From Hesseltinella vesiculosa (Eukaryota; Mucoromycota; Mucoromycetes; Mucorales; Cunninghamellaceae): a stretch of DNA of 64,000 nucleotides. Of the stretch, positions 12,136-22,811 are shown piece by piece. The stretch covers positions 372,001-436,000 of the forward strand of contig MCGT01000020.1 of assembly GCA_002104935.1 (NCBI GenBank), given 5' to 3'. The position numbers were made by a program, and so were the translations under genes. The notes below the pieces were generated by a model that saw only the letters and a list, made by a program, of their open reading frames with translations, made no database searches and was not told the DNA's origin. Each line of letters opens with the position of its first letter. Position 1 is the stretch's first letter.

Positions 12136-12717
12136 ATGGCTGCACTCCTTTCTTGTCGACTTGCCACAGATGAGGATCTAGAAAAGGCAAAAGAAGTTGC
12201 CGATGTGGCCAATGAAGCTTTCCTGGCTGAAGGTACGGAAGAAAATAGCGAACGGGTTCCTTTTCTAATTTCATTTGTCTGGCTGATAGGATGGGCGAGC
12301 GCTAGACATTTTAAAAGGAGTGAGCGATTCCTGGCCACTGACATTGAAAACTATATCACCAGCGACAAGCATGGCATTTATATGGTCTTGAACGAAGCAC
12401 AAGAGGTCGTTGGCACCTTGATGGTCGAGTTCAGGGACGGTGGCAAGGTATACATGGGCATCCTGACCACCAAGCCTGGCTGGCAGTCTATGGGTGTCGG
12501 CAACATGCTCATGCACAAGGCTATTTCCGACACAAAGGCTCTGGGCTACAAAACGGCTGAGATTGCAGTCGTTGAAAACCGAGACCAACTGTTTGCCTGG
12601 TACAACCGACTGGGTTTCTTCGAGACGGGCCATGAGCAAGTCATCTTTGGAGAGTGCTTCCATAATAACCGCGTACGAATTTTGACTATGGAAAAACAGC
12701 TCACTGAAACTGCATAG
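12136..12717 (+). CDS. GNAT-family N-acetyltransferase, second of a tandem pair
   Basis: Two exons are inferred, 12136..12232 and 12290..12717, encoding 174 residues. The 57-nt intron keeps frame, so an unspliced reading stays open. The GNAT core is VGTLMVEF, then GILTTKPGWQSMGVGNMLM and WYNRLGFFETGHEQV. It is the paralog of the gene just upstream, with the same exon-1 length and junction (glycine-tryptophan after the intron). I chose the ATG of MAALLSCRLATDEDL because it aligns with the paralog; an ATG at 12013 in the same frame would add a low-complexity leader. The substrate is unknown. Confidence 0.85.
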   Translation: MAALLSCRLATDEDLEKAKEVADVANEAFLAEGTEENSERVPFLISFVWLIGWASARHFKRSERFLATDIENYITSDKHGIYMVLNEAQEVVGTLMVEFRDGGKVYMGILTTKPGWQSMGVGNMLMHKAISDTKALGYKTAEIAVVENRDQLFAWYNRLGFFETGHEQVIFGECFHNNRVRILTMEKQLTETA

Positions 12718-12933
12718 ACGTAAATTATACTAGAAATACCTTTTGCACTTGTGAGTAAACTTGTGCAGTCTCCCAGAAGATTTTAAAATTGTTCATTGGC
12801 CAAAAAAAAAAAAAAAAAATAGAGCTTGAGAGCGGCGGCGATTAAAATCCGGCCAGCCCATTGAATTTGAGATTGGTGAAGTGATAGTTTTTTTTCTTCT
12901 TCCCTCCCTCTTCATTGCATATTTACTGTCGCC

Positions 12934-13454
12934 ATGGTAAGAATCAAGCGAAGGACAACAAAACGCACCATCATCGATAGACCGCCTACGCATTAGTATC
13001 ACGATGGATGAATCGTCAGCATTGGATGGATGGATGTTGTTGACGGATGGATGCTCTCGTCTTTTTTTGGTTACATGGGGCGATGATGAACTAACGAAGA
13101 TTTCTTGCCATTGTAGCCTAAGCAAGTCATCGATATTAAGCAATTCCTTGAAATCACCCGCAGAAAGGATGCCAAGTGTAAGTGTTTGATCTTTTTTTCA
13201 CATAAGGACCCATCCTCATTTTTCTTTTTCTTACGCTTCAGCCACCCAAATCAAGAAGAACGGTGACAAGTACAAGTTCAAGGTACGATGCTCCCGTTAC
13301 CTTTACACTCTTGTGGTCAACGACAAGCAAAAGGCTACCAAGCTCCGTCAATCTCTCCCCCCTGGTAAGCAGAATGCACTTGGACAGGCTTTAGTTGAAC
13401 CATATTAACTCTTTGCATCTCCTTCCTGTAGCTCTCTTGGTGAAGGATATCTAG
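12934..13454 (+). CDS. RPL38: 60S ribosomal protein L38 (eL38)
   Basis: Four tiny exons are inferred: 12934..12936, 13117..13177, 13242..13364 and 13432..13454, giving 69 residues. The product starts [20 protein letters not shown] and continues [19 protein letters not shown], ending ALLVKDI, which is eL38 along its whole length. It is part of the large ribosomal subunit. The first exon holds only the ATG; intron 1 follows directly. This gene is easily missed because no exon exceeds 123 nt. A start-codon-only first exon is common in fungal ribosomal protein genes. I looked for a snoRNA in intron 1 and saw a C-box-like GATGATGA near 13082 but no matching D box. Confidence 0.95.
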
Positions 13455-13832
13455 ATGTTTTTCATTGCGAATAAAATAACCACACATATTTGTCTGTACT
13501 AGGGCTCCTTTTGCAAAGTAGATCATCGATTCACGACGATATCGAAGCCAGAGTGTCTTTGGGGCATATCAGCTTTTGATTGGCTAGTCATTGTACTGAT
13601 GCTCCGAGGAGTGCTTAAAAAAAAAGGCGAGTGTTCAGCCCATGGATAAAAGAAAAAAGCAATGCATTCTTCATACACGTCGAAAAAGCATGCTTCAGAT
13701 TAAAGGCTGACCATTTCATTTTGAGCGGGTTCCTTTTTTTGTGTCGCCCCGCGCCCCAATTTTTTTTTTTTTCCTGTCTCGTTTTTTTTAAACCTCGTTT
13801 TTTTTTTATTTTATTGTATTATTCATATTCCA
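13455..13832. other. Promoter interval between RPL38 and RhoGAP gene
   Basis: No gene is seen. The second half is strongly T-rich on the plus strand with several runs of 8-12 T, typical of leaders in this window. Confidence 0.6.
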
Positions 13833-16751
13833 ATGAATATGCTGCACTTTGATACGTCATTTTGGTCACGAAAACCTACCGACACAGGGCTGCCGGACTT
13901 CAACAGTGGTCTGACCGTGCTGCATCGAAAACTCAAGCAGAGCAAGGTTGAAAATGATGAAGTGATTCAGTTTTTCAAGGATCGCATTGCTACAGAAGAA
14001 CAGTACGCTACGCAGCTTTGTCGCAGCAAGACGCTGCACTCTAATGGCTTTGCTGCCGATGAAGGTGCTACGCTCAAAAGCTCTTTCCTTCTTCTCAAAT
14101 CGACCAACCAGCAGCAAGGCAGTCGCCACCGTGCGCTTGCCGATGCTCTCAGGGACAATGTGCTGGACCCGCTGATCGCTTTTCATGAACAATACCAAGA
14201 TGCCGTCTCGACAAGAAAGATGGCCATGGATACACAAATAAAACAATTCGAGCAGCAGGCCAAGGAAACTGACCGTGCGAAACAGCTATATCAACGCCGC
14301 TGCCGTGATGCCGATGCAGCGGAAGACCTTGCCATTCAAAAGGCAGCCGCTCTCGCCACCTCTTCAACCTTGACACCGCCTCTTTCTGATTTAGAGCGGC
14401 CAGACGAGTCATCCCACGATCCCCAGCCTGCTCCTGATCAGCAGGATACACCTCGATCGACGGCTGATCAGCCTCCAACAACGTCGGAGAACCTCAATTC
14501 CTCCATCCAGCTCGGCAGCCAAATGGTCTCGCACTCGTCGTTTGAGCAAATGGTCCAAAACATGCAAACGGCTGTCCCACAACAGGACTACCGGGTTCCG
14601 ATCCTTGGCAAGTACACCCATACGTCCACCGGTGAAAACATCGCTCGCTGGCTGCAGCAAAACGTGCCCCAATGCAAAGATTCACCTGCCATGGCCGAGG
14701 TGATTGGCCAGCAACTGATCCACCCATACCAAGTCTTACGACTCGTTGGTCAGCGTGGAAGCAAGTTTGTTCCGTCACCCAACACCTATTACCAATGGCG
14801 CACGTTAGCCCAGGCCGACGCTGACAACACCGCTGCTTCCGGTATGTTCAACCTGTCCTTGTTTGATAGAAACAACGCTGCCAACACTTTAGAGCCACAC
14901 AAAAAGGCCCGATGGGAAGCTGAACGTGCTGATGAAACCTACCAAAGTACTGTCAAACGTCTGGATCAATTGCGCATGGCCATCGATGAAGCTTTGGTAA
15001 GTGCGAAAGCGAGAACATCGGCCCGCTCACCCTGTTTATTGGCCCTTTGACAGTTCCTGCATTTTGCCGTCATGGAACAGGTGGAACTTCGCCGCATCAC
15101 CGTGATCAAGAAAGCCTTTACGGAATATACTTCGTGCCTGACGTCGATCCTTCCCGTGGACAAAACGACAGTGGAAGAGATGGTGGCCAATCAAGAATCA
15201 ATCAAGCCCAGCCAGGATATCCAGTTCATTGTGCAGAACTATTTCCAAGGCAGCTTCACCCCCAGGGCCATCCTCTATGAAAACTACTATCATGGCATCG
15301 AACATGGTAAGCCAAAACACAACTCCCCCACGAAGTGTCTCACTCCCCTCCTACTTGACTAGATCAAATCTTTGGCGTATCACTGGCCGAATTGGCAACA
15401 GCCAAAGATGATAAGGTCCCTCTCTTCATTCGACGAATCCTGTCATCCATTGAAGAAGGTATTGTCATTTTACATGATGTGGTAGGTAAATTGATAGGTT
15501 TGGGTTGTTATAGGGTCAATGCAAATGGACGCCAATGCCAAAAAGTCGTTGTGGTCAACACGACTCCCGTTAGAACAAGCACATTCTGCGCGAGCAGATG
15601 TCAATGTTGGTAGCGACCGTGTGGACAAACCTTTGCTGATGCAGCACGAACCTGGTGTGCTTATTGCCTTGCTGCGGCTATATCTTATGGAGCTCAGCGA
15701 GTGCCTGTTTACCCAAGACATGTATACTCCCCTTCAAGCTGTTTATACCACAGGGAAAAATGGTAAGTCACAACGCTGGCCAAGGCTCTTTGTCGCACAT
15801 CAGAGGCTCACCGCATTTTCCTGTTTCGCTTGATGTAGTTGACACGTCGACAAGGGTGGTTTCAGTTTCGAACCTGGTCGCGCTACTGCCAGCTGTTAAT
15901 TTTGCTGTTTTGCAGGCCATTGCGCAGCAAGTCAGCGAGTATGTCATGCCTTGATAAAAAGAAAAGTTATTTATTTGTTTTTGTGGCTGGCATGCTGTAG
16001 ATTTGTCAAAGAAACGAGTCCTGATGAACAAACGTTGAATGAGATCTACCAGTCCCTTGGGCATGCCGTTGTCCATCCGCCAGTGCAAACATTGACCACG
16101 CAAGCCAGCAAGACACCAAGCCTGTTGATGAAGGATCTGATTGAGCACTACAGCGCCATCTTCACCGAGACTACTCTGAAATCACACGCCGACAATGTCG
16201 CCCGGCAACGGCAACGCGTTCTCCAAGCCTCGCCTTTAACAGTATCAACTGACATAAATGACAAGAAGCGCAATGGCTCTCGATTCATGACCTTTATCCG
16301 CACATCCACCGAAGAACAGTCGCCCACTACACAGCCACCCATCTCACCCAACTCGGCCGGAACGCCTACCAGCTCTTCCAACAGCAAATGGAGCTTCTCT
16401 GTGTTCCGATCAAATTCGTTGGAAAGACAGCCTTCCACCCTGACGCCAACAACCAGCCGACCTGCAACGAGCCCAGGTGCCAAACCGTCCACCACGTTTA
16501 CCCCCTCAGCCATCATCAATGATTCACCACCCTTGTCACCCTCCGCCACCACGGACAGAGCAAGCATCAATACCCTGGAAACCAAAGATCTCCCTGCACC
16601 TGCAACTTCTGGAAATGACGCAAAGTCCCCCACCACAACGATTATGTTTGATGTGGCCGAGTTAGCTCAGCAACACAAGAACAGCCCTACCGCAGCCGTC
16701 CCCGACGACGTCGATGATCAAGACCTGGATCCATTCTTCGCTGATGATTAA
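13833..16751 (+). CDS. F-BAR, DEP and RhoGAP domain protein (Rgd2-like)
   Basis: Six exons are inferred: 13833..14996, 15054..15306, 15363..15458, 15514..15762, 15839..15938 and 16001..16751, about 870 residues. Domains run in the order F-BAR (from FNSGLTVLHRKLKQ, with IATEEQYATQLC), DEP (KYTHTSTGENIARWLQQN), second half of the F-BAR helices, then RhoGAP (IFGVSLAELA... VPLFIRRILSSIEEG... PGVLIALLRLYLMEL). The tail is Ser/Thr/Pro-rich and ends DDQDLDPFFADD. Yeast Rgd2 has this same architecture and acts as a GTPase-activating protein for Cdc42/Rho5 at curved membranes. In the RhoGAP domain the expected arginine finger would lie in the GVS-preceding loop, and here that loop reads DQIFGVS without an obvious Arg, so activity is not assured. 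An ATG six bases downstream (13839) is an alternative start. Confidence 0.88.
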
Positions 16752-16917
16752 TGCGATCGATGTTATTATATGTCAATTATTTTGGCAGTAAAGTGGATGA
16801 TTAAATGAATATCATGGCGCAAAACTGTGTGCGCTACGCGCCCTCTATTTCTTTTTTTTTTTTTTTGAGCACCCACCTACCCCCTGTTTTCTTCTTTCTT
16901 TCTGGGCCATCTTCATC

Positions 16918-17010
16918 AATAGACGTGATTTTTTCAGAATCATCATTATTCATCAGTTTGCGCACTTTTGCATAATTTCAACATCTATCCAATCACCGAA
17001 AAATTCAGCG
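16918..17010 (+). repeat. Dispersed repeat family, copy D (3' fragment)
   Basis: This fragment matches only the 3' quarter of copies A-C. It shares the block gacgtgattttttcagaat, then the catcattattcat block and the terminal atccaatcaccgaaaaa segment. It sits directly next to a decayed zinc-finger frame. Confidence 0.6.
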
Positions 17011-17043
17011 CTTTCCTGATAAACTTGTTGTCGGTCACATGTC

Positions 17044-17480
17044 ATGGTTACAGTAGTGACTCTGGCATACCCAAAGCTTTATTTTTACCCCAATCGACAT
17101 ACCGGTGCTTCAAACCACTGTGTCAACTCAGTAGCTATGCGTTTGCTGATGCAACTGTCTTTCGTAGACACTTGCTCAAACAACACCAGTACAATGTACT
17201 TCAACCATACAAGAATACAAAGCGCCGAAGGACGACCGCAGAGACAAAATTCTCTAAGGTGGGAGGGATTTGGACAACGTAGACCACAATGACGCGTGCC
17301 CATTCTGCAACCATTTTAGTGATACCCTGGACACCATGTATCAGCACTTGTACGCAGACCACAGCCACTTTGACTGCTCGATCCAAAGACAGCTCTGAAG
17401 AAGTTCGATCCAATGACAGCTCTGAAGAATCTTCTTCCAGCAACAGCACCATCTCAGATATTTCGTCTTGTGATGACAGC
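17044..17480 (+). pseudogene. Decayed C2H2-like zinc-finger ORF
   Basis: One frame (to 17279) encodes CFKPLCQLSSYAFADATVF followed by RRHLLKQH, a C-x4-C ... H-x4-H finger, and then a basic stretch. It stops at 17280. A second frame directly after it encodes CPFCNHFSDTLDTMYQHLYA ending in DH, again C-x2-C ... H-x4-H. The two fingers are in different frames with no usable intron between them (a GTGGGA...GTAG gap would be only about 30 nt). Downstream is an imperfect 27-bp tandem duplication (17379..17430). I read this as a broken zinc-finger gene, possibly from a mobile element; a real gene with an unusual intron is the alternative. Confidence 0.4.
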
Positions 17481-17868
17481 AGTGTAGCTCCCTACACCAT
17501 TTATCCCCAATCTTGCTTCATTTTATCACAACCCAACTCTGAAAAGACGGGCTACTCCACCTCTTTTTCTTTCAAATTAAAAAGTTGGCTGTTTTGCTCG
17601 TTCTGTTGGTGGAGCACTAGCACAAAAGCCATTTGGATTGGTTCACCAGACCCTTTTTTTTTTTTTTTACTTTTGGCTGTGTGGCTTTATTCTTCATTTG
17701 CGACGTTAGTTCAAAAAAAGTATGTACAGTTCTACTGCCAAAAGTAGAAAATTGGCTGTGACAAAGAAGTGTTGATGGTAGAACAATCACGTGGTCATCA
17801 AGCAAAAAAAAAAAAAAAAAAAGACAATCCCCAGTTTTTCTTTTTTTCATTTTCTTTCTTCAGTCATC

Positions 17869-18726
17869 ATGTCTGATCCCATTGCCCCTCACTCTGCACC
17901 CATTTCTGCCTACATGAGCGTCCACGAAGGTAAAGAACAGGCTAGCCATGAGAATAGTAACCTGACATTCCGACTTTTTTTTTCTGTCGCTCCCACCATG
18001 CTCAGCAACCAACGTAGCTTATGTGCGACACTTTGCCGGTATTGACAATGTAGCAACGGCCACATTTGAGAGTATCAATAGCCAAGGGTTTCAAGTAAGT
18101 TATACCCTCAAGGATGGCATGACCGATCGCGCGTACATTGCTTTCAAGACGCCTCTGACCAAACGGGAAGATATCCGCCCAGTACTAGAAGAAATGGCCA
18201 AAGAAGCAGAAACCGCCCTTGGATTAGTAAGTGGAGCAATCAATGATTTGATAGCAAGTGATTCTGAATACTTACGCTATTCTGCTTTTGCATTGTGTAG
18301 CCAAGCTCCCTGGTAGGACCTCCACCTGTCGCAGCCATCGCCAAAGCCCTCTACGCCCAAGGCACCAGCGTATACACCCCTCCTGAACCTAGAGTCCCAT
18401 TGAATATATTTTACCCTGTTTCCCGAAATGATGCCTTGTCCTGTGCCCTGCTCTTTGGATCTTTGGCGGTGTTCGGCTATGCCTCGGACCGCCAGCTTCC
18501 GGGCTTCTTACACCCAGTGCGTTCATCGTTGCTAAAAGTGGATAGTGCCAAGAGAATATTGAAGGGGTTGGCGTATGTACACACTGCCGAGGCTGTGCTG
18601 GCCCTGGCTATCTGTCTACGCCGTGGCTGGTACAGCACCGAAAACACCATCAAATGGACCTTGAGCACGTTGGTTTTCGGCGTGTTCTCGACTAGCCGCT
18701 TGATCAAGCATGGTAGAGATGTCTAA
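17869..18726 (+). CDS. DUF2470 and small membrane domain protein
   Basis: Three exons are inferred, 17869..17929, 18006..18226 and 18301..18726, encoding 235 residues. The N-terminal half has the DUF2470 look: HFAGIDNVATATFESINSQG then MTDRAYIAFKTPLTKREDIR and a helix with EEMAKEAETALGL. DUF2470 is the C-terminal dimerisation-type fold of HugZ/haem-oxygenase-like proteins. The C-terminal half has hydrophobic segments (ALLFGSLAVFGYASD, VHTAEAVLALAICLRRGWY, WTLSTLVFGVFSTSRLI), resembling the DUF4499/TMEM254-type membrane domain. The combination is known in fungi but its job is not established. A GTAAGT inside exon 2 (18094) is read as coding because no matching acceptor keeps frame. Confidence 0.75.
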
Positions 18727-18893
18727 GCTTTCCTGATTCTCTCCTTCTCTTGTATTGTATTCTGATTCCAATAAAAAATGTCTGTATAACCAACAGTTGA
18801 CAGCAGAAACAGGCGGGCCTAAAAAAAAAAAAGAGCTGTGCTCGTTGTCGTCTTCTTCTCTTTTTCTTGCCCACATCATTCACTTCTGCCACA

Positions 18894-19412
18894 ATGCAAT
18901 TGTTCAGCTGGTTCTTCTCCAAACAATCATCCTCAGACAATGCTGATGAAATCAGCAAAAAGGATGTCTGCTACCATATTGTAAGATTTCCAACGATTTT
19001 TTTTTTTTTTTTTTGGCAACAAGAATCAGCAGCCAACCAATCTCTCCCTCGCACTGACTTGATTGAATTGACTTAGGAGGGCTTCTTATCATGCTCATAC
19101 TTTCACACTGCTGCCGAAGCTGCCGATCGCCTTGCTGCCAAGCACTCTAATGTTAAAGTCGAGGTCAGTGCGTTCCCAAAGCAAAAGTGGCCTGAACGAT
19201 CAATGGAGCTGCGCAAGGTAAAAGTCTTGTAACACTCATTTTTTCGCTGTTTCTCACTGCATTTTTCTTATCAGAACTTTTCCACTGACCATCGCACGTC
19301 GCCCTTTATCTATGAAGGCTGTGGCAGCGAAAATCAGAAAGTGATTGGAGGCTACACAGATTTTGCCCGGATCTTGAAAGCTACTTACAAAATGAATGTG
19401 CCTCGAGACTGA
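18894..19412 (+). CDS. Glutaredoxin-like small protein
   Basis: Three exons are inferred, 18894..18980, 19077..19217 and 19275..19412, giving 121 residues. The sequence after the first intron reads EGFLSCSYFHTAAEAADRLA, resembling the CPYC/CGFS active-site loop and following helix of glutaredoxins but with a single cysteine (CSYF). Later, TSPFIYEGCGSENQKVIGGY resembles the conserved Thr-cis-Pro and glutathione-binding IGG segment. The gene therefore probably encodes a thioredoxin-fold protein with monothiol chemistry, likely cytosolic. No targeting signal is obvious. It lies head to tail with the DUF2470 gene, 168 bp apart. Substrate and partner are unknown. Confidence 0.65.
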
Positions 19413-19487
19413 CAGTCTTATCATACCCTAGATTTTTTACTTTAACTAGCATAAAAAAAAAGAATTTATTCAAAAAAAATGTACGGC

Positions 19488-21769
19488 CTAGGACTTCTTG
19501 ATGATCAACCCCTTCAACATATCAAAGCTATTTCCGTCAGGTTGCAAGGTGTAGCGCGTTTTCTTGTCGTCCTCGTTGATGGCTTCTAGCATGCCGTAAT
19601 CACTGGTGATCCCCACAATCTTGGCCTTCACATTATCATGGGTGGTCAGTGTCACCAGCTTGTCACTAGATGGCAGGTAAAAATAAATAGGTGGGCATGG
19701 AGTAGGGAGAAGATAGAGGAAATCTTACGTGTGCAACCAGCGCTTGTAATATTGATCCAGGAACCAGGGGCCCATTCCTTTTTCGCAAAAGTCATTGTAG
19801 TACCGTTCAAAGATGACCAGAACACTGGCAAGCATGTCTTCCGGTTCAAGTCGGGACAAAGAGGGGTCGTGCTGAGCAATGACATCGTTCACGCATACAC
19901 TGGGCTGGCTATTCGACAGGTTCATACCACAACCTACAAATCCAGAGGAGGCGAAGATGAGTGGGTCCATCTGTTTTGCTCCTTATCCATCGCGGATAAC
20001 ATACCAACCACAAGCAGGAATTCGCTACCAGCAAAGCTGGAATTGACTAGGAGGCCACCCACTTTTTTCAAACCTTGTTCAGGCAGATCCGCGTACACGT
20101 CGTTTGGCCATTTCAGTCGCAGTGGCACATTTTCGTACCCGGGACGGGATCGCACACTCTCGACCATAGCTAGAGCAGCAATGTATTGAATGAAGACGAC
20201 GGGCGCGTGCTGTTGCATTTGGAGGCTGTGTCGGAACTCGAGACTGAATTGCAACGCACCTGTCTGGGAGACCCAAGAATTTCGCCCCCGGCCTGGTTTG
20301 AGGTGAGAGCGGGAAAAAAAAAAAAAAAGAGGGAATCAATGCTGCTGCCCCTCTTGGGTTTCCTACCATCCTATGGCACCTTACCTCGTCCAGCAACTTG
20401 ATGGGTAGCCAGGCAAACAAGGCCCGACGGCAGAGCTTGGGCAAACGAATAATTTCTAGATGCATGAATAAAAAGTAAACATCGACGGGCATTTTTTTTT
20501 TGGAGGGAGGTCGACTTACTTGTCTAGCACAGTCTGCGTACTTGTGATGACTTGTGAGTATAACATGGCATTGCCAAAGGTATACCATTTTCCACCAGCG
20601 AATTCTTTGTCGCGGTAGCCGGCAAGATGAGCAAAATAAGCGTGCATATTGAAGAGGGGTGTCAAGGTGTCAGGTGGCACAATTGGCGGTTGGAGCAGGG
20701 AAGCTGGAGGGTATTGGATCATCAGTGAAATGAGGGGTTGGTCTTTGGCTTTGGTGGTGTTGGCTGTGCCGGTGGCTGTCACGTCAGTGAGAGTAAGCTG
20801 TTCACGCCATTGCTGGTGCAAGGCGCTCGTGGGGTCGTTCCAATTAGCCAGATAAAACTGATTGGCAGAATCCTTGATCACGTCCTGGTCGGCAAGCGCT
20901 TGGAGCTGCTGTACGATGAGATCTGCCAAAGGTTTGGTGTTCGTGCCGATGTACATAGGCGTCAAGGCTGGAGCATCGTCGTCCTGGCTACTCACCGAGG
21001 AAGTGGTGCACACAGTCAATCCCATGTCATTGAATTGGGCGCCGAGAAAAGAAAGGCAGAGGGGCCGGCTGGCGGTTAAGGTCGAGACAAGCTGCTGGTG
21101 ATCATTGGCCTGGTGGATATCCTGGATGGTTGAGACGTCGTACTCTGGGTGAAGTGCTGATAACAGGGCCGTTCCGTGGCCCACCTTGCACCTCACAATG
21201 GCAGCCTTGCTAGGCTCATCCCCTTGCAGTGCTGGGTACGTAGCCAGCACCTGGACTTGTTCGCCAAAGCGCTCGGGGTTGACAAAGTAGCCGCCGCCGT
21301 TGTAGTACATGGCCAGCGATTTGTTTGTATCCAAGACTGTGGCAGCTACAGCTCGAGCGCCTTTGTGGCTATCATAGACAAATCCAGGGTAGACAGCACC
21401 ATGGCTCGCACCAGGGTAAAAGGTCAGCTCACGAGCACCCTTGACTTCCATGGGCGTGCCAACTTCAAAGGCAATGGAGGCGCTGGCATAGTAGGCGCCT
21501 GCGCAGAAGCCAACATAGCGGCCACCGCCATGAACATAGTTTCGAATCCGTCGATTGATGTCGCCATTCATATCTTGACAGTAGGGTGAGTCGCGCCCAC
21601 CGGGCAGAACAAGCAGCGAGCAGGTTTCTTCCCAGGGTTCTCGTTTTAAAATATGGGCATCGACCTTGATGATATCGTAGGCTTGGCCAAGAAGCCGCTT
21701 CAATGTTGCATATGTTTGCTTAATAGCATTCGGTGAAGCACCTTCACCGGCATAAAGGAGAACATTCAT
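19488..21769 (-). CDS. BPL1: Biotin-protein ligase
   Basis: Attaches biotin to carboxylases through biotinyl-AMP. Five exons are inferred: 21769..20520, 20455..20385, 20292..20005, 19933..19729 and 19665..19488, giving 663 residues, near the yeast Bpl1 size. The N-terminal domain is the glutamine-amidotransferase-like module typical of eukaryotic ligases (MNVLLYAGEGASPNAIKQTY, LLVLPGGRDSPYC, YVGFCAGAYYAS). The catalytic domain shows the ATP/biotin loop GRGRGRNSWVSQTGALQFS, PLRLKWPNDVYA, GGLLVNSS and VGCGMNLSNSQPS. The C-terminal cap ends GLIIKKS. All five exons join in frame. The GRGRGRN loop is formed across an exon junction, so single-exon reading misses it. Confidence 0.96.
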
Positions 21770-22811
21770 CGCAATGAGAAAAGCTAGTAAAAAAGAAAGG
21801 GAGTTGAAATTGGCCAGCCTGCCTCAAAGCGGGGTTCTGTCCTTTTTTTTTATTTTTTTAACCTGGCTGCTGTGCGTTTCGTGTCCCACTGTCAAAAAAA
21901 AAAAATCTTGCTCTCCGCCTAGAAATGGCAAAGCCACTTGATAGCGCAATGGATAAATTTGGCAACAATTTTTTTTTTCTTTCTTTTGTTTCTTTCACCC
22001 CATTTTTTATATTATATTTTCTTGGTAAGTAGTGGAATGATGATGTCAAGGAACACGTTATCCTTTCATGTGATGAAACTCTTATTGCTCTAATCCTAAT
22101 GTGTGAGCAAAAATTATACTGATTTAATGAGCCTGATGTTGAAAGGACAAGCGTGCTTCTGTGTTGCCAATGGGTGAAAGTATCATGACTAACCAACGTT
22201 TTTTTTATTGAGCAGGTTGTCTTCTGGCCAAAAGTGCTTTTATAAATAAAATGATTTTTTTTTAAGAAATATACCCGTCCATCAGTGAGAAATAAGTCTG
22301 TGAGCACAGGAAGGCGATAAAATAATTTTCAGGAAGACTCGATGACTGCTGTCAAAATGATTGCTCTTGTTCCTGAGTGCGCGGGCCAGCCATTCTCTTT
22401 GAGCTGTGAATAAATATTTGCCGGATTTTGTCATAAAAAGCAAGCCTGTTTTTTTTTCCTTGTTTTTCTACTGCCTTCTTTTTATTGTCAAGTTTAAACA
22501 TCGAATGGATTCGGTAGGCTGCTAGTTTAACATCTATTCACTCTGTACCAATATGATCTAGTCACAAAAGTAATGTGCAGCACTTGCTTTTTTTTCATTT
22601 TCGGATGGCCCAAATTCAATCACCGCGCAGCATCGCATGCCCCACAGGACAATTTGTGAGACACTGGATTGCTTTGGCGTTGTTCCTTCAAAATGTTTTG
22701 GGGTGGCCCTGTGTACTTCTCTCTCTCTGTGTGCAGAGCAAAAAAAAAATACCAAGTCAATTTATTTTCCTTTCTGGTTGCTGATTTTTTTTCCCTGTCA
22801 GGACACTTAGC
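21770..22811. other. Gene-free interval with repeat 5' fragment
   Basis: No gene is supported. The sequence is A/T-rich with several T runs. At about 22400..22430 the string ctttgagctgtgaataaat matches the 5' end of the dispersed repeat family seen at 9709 and 35944, so this may be a truncated copy. The left end serves as promoter for BPL1. Confidence 0.45.

Noticed and set aside
12937..13116. Possible C/D-box snoRNA in RPL38 intron 1
   Set aside because: A C-box-like GATGATGA is present near 13082 but there is no D box or terminal stem before the intron end.
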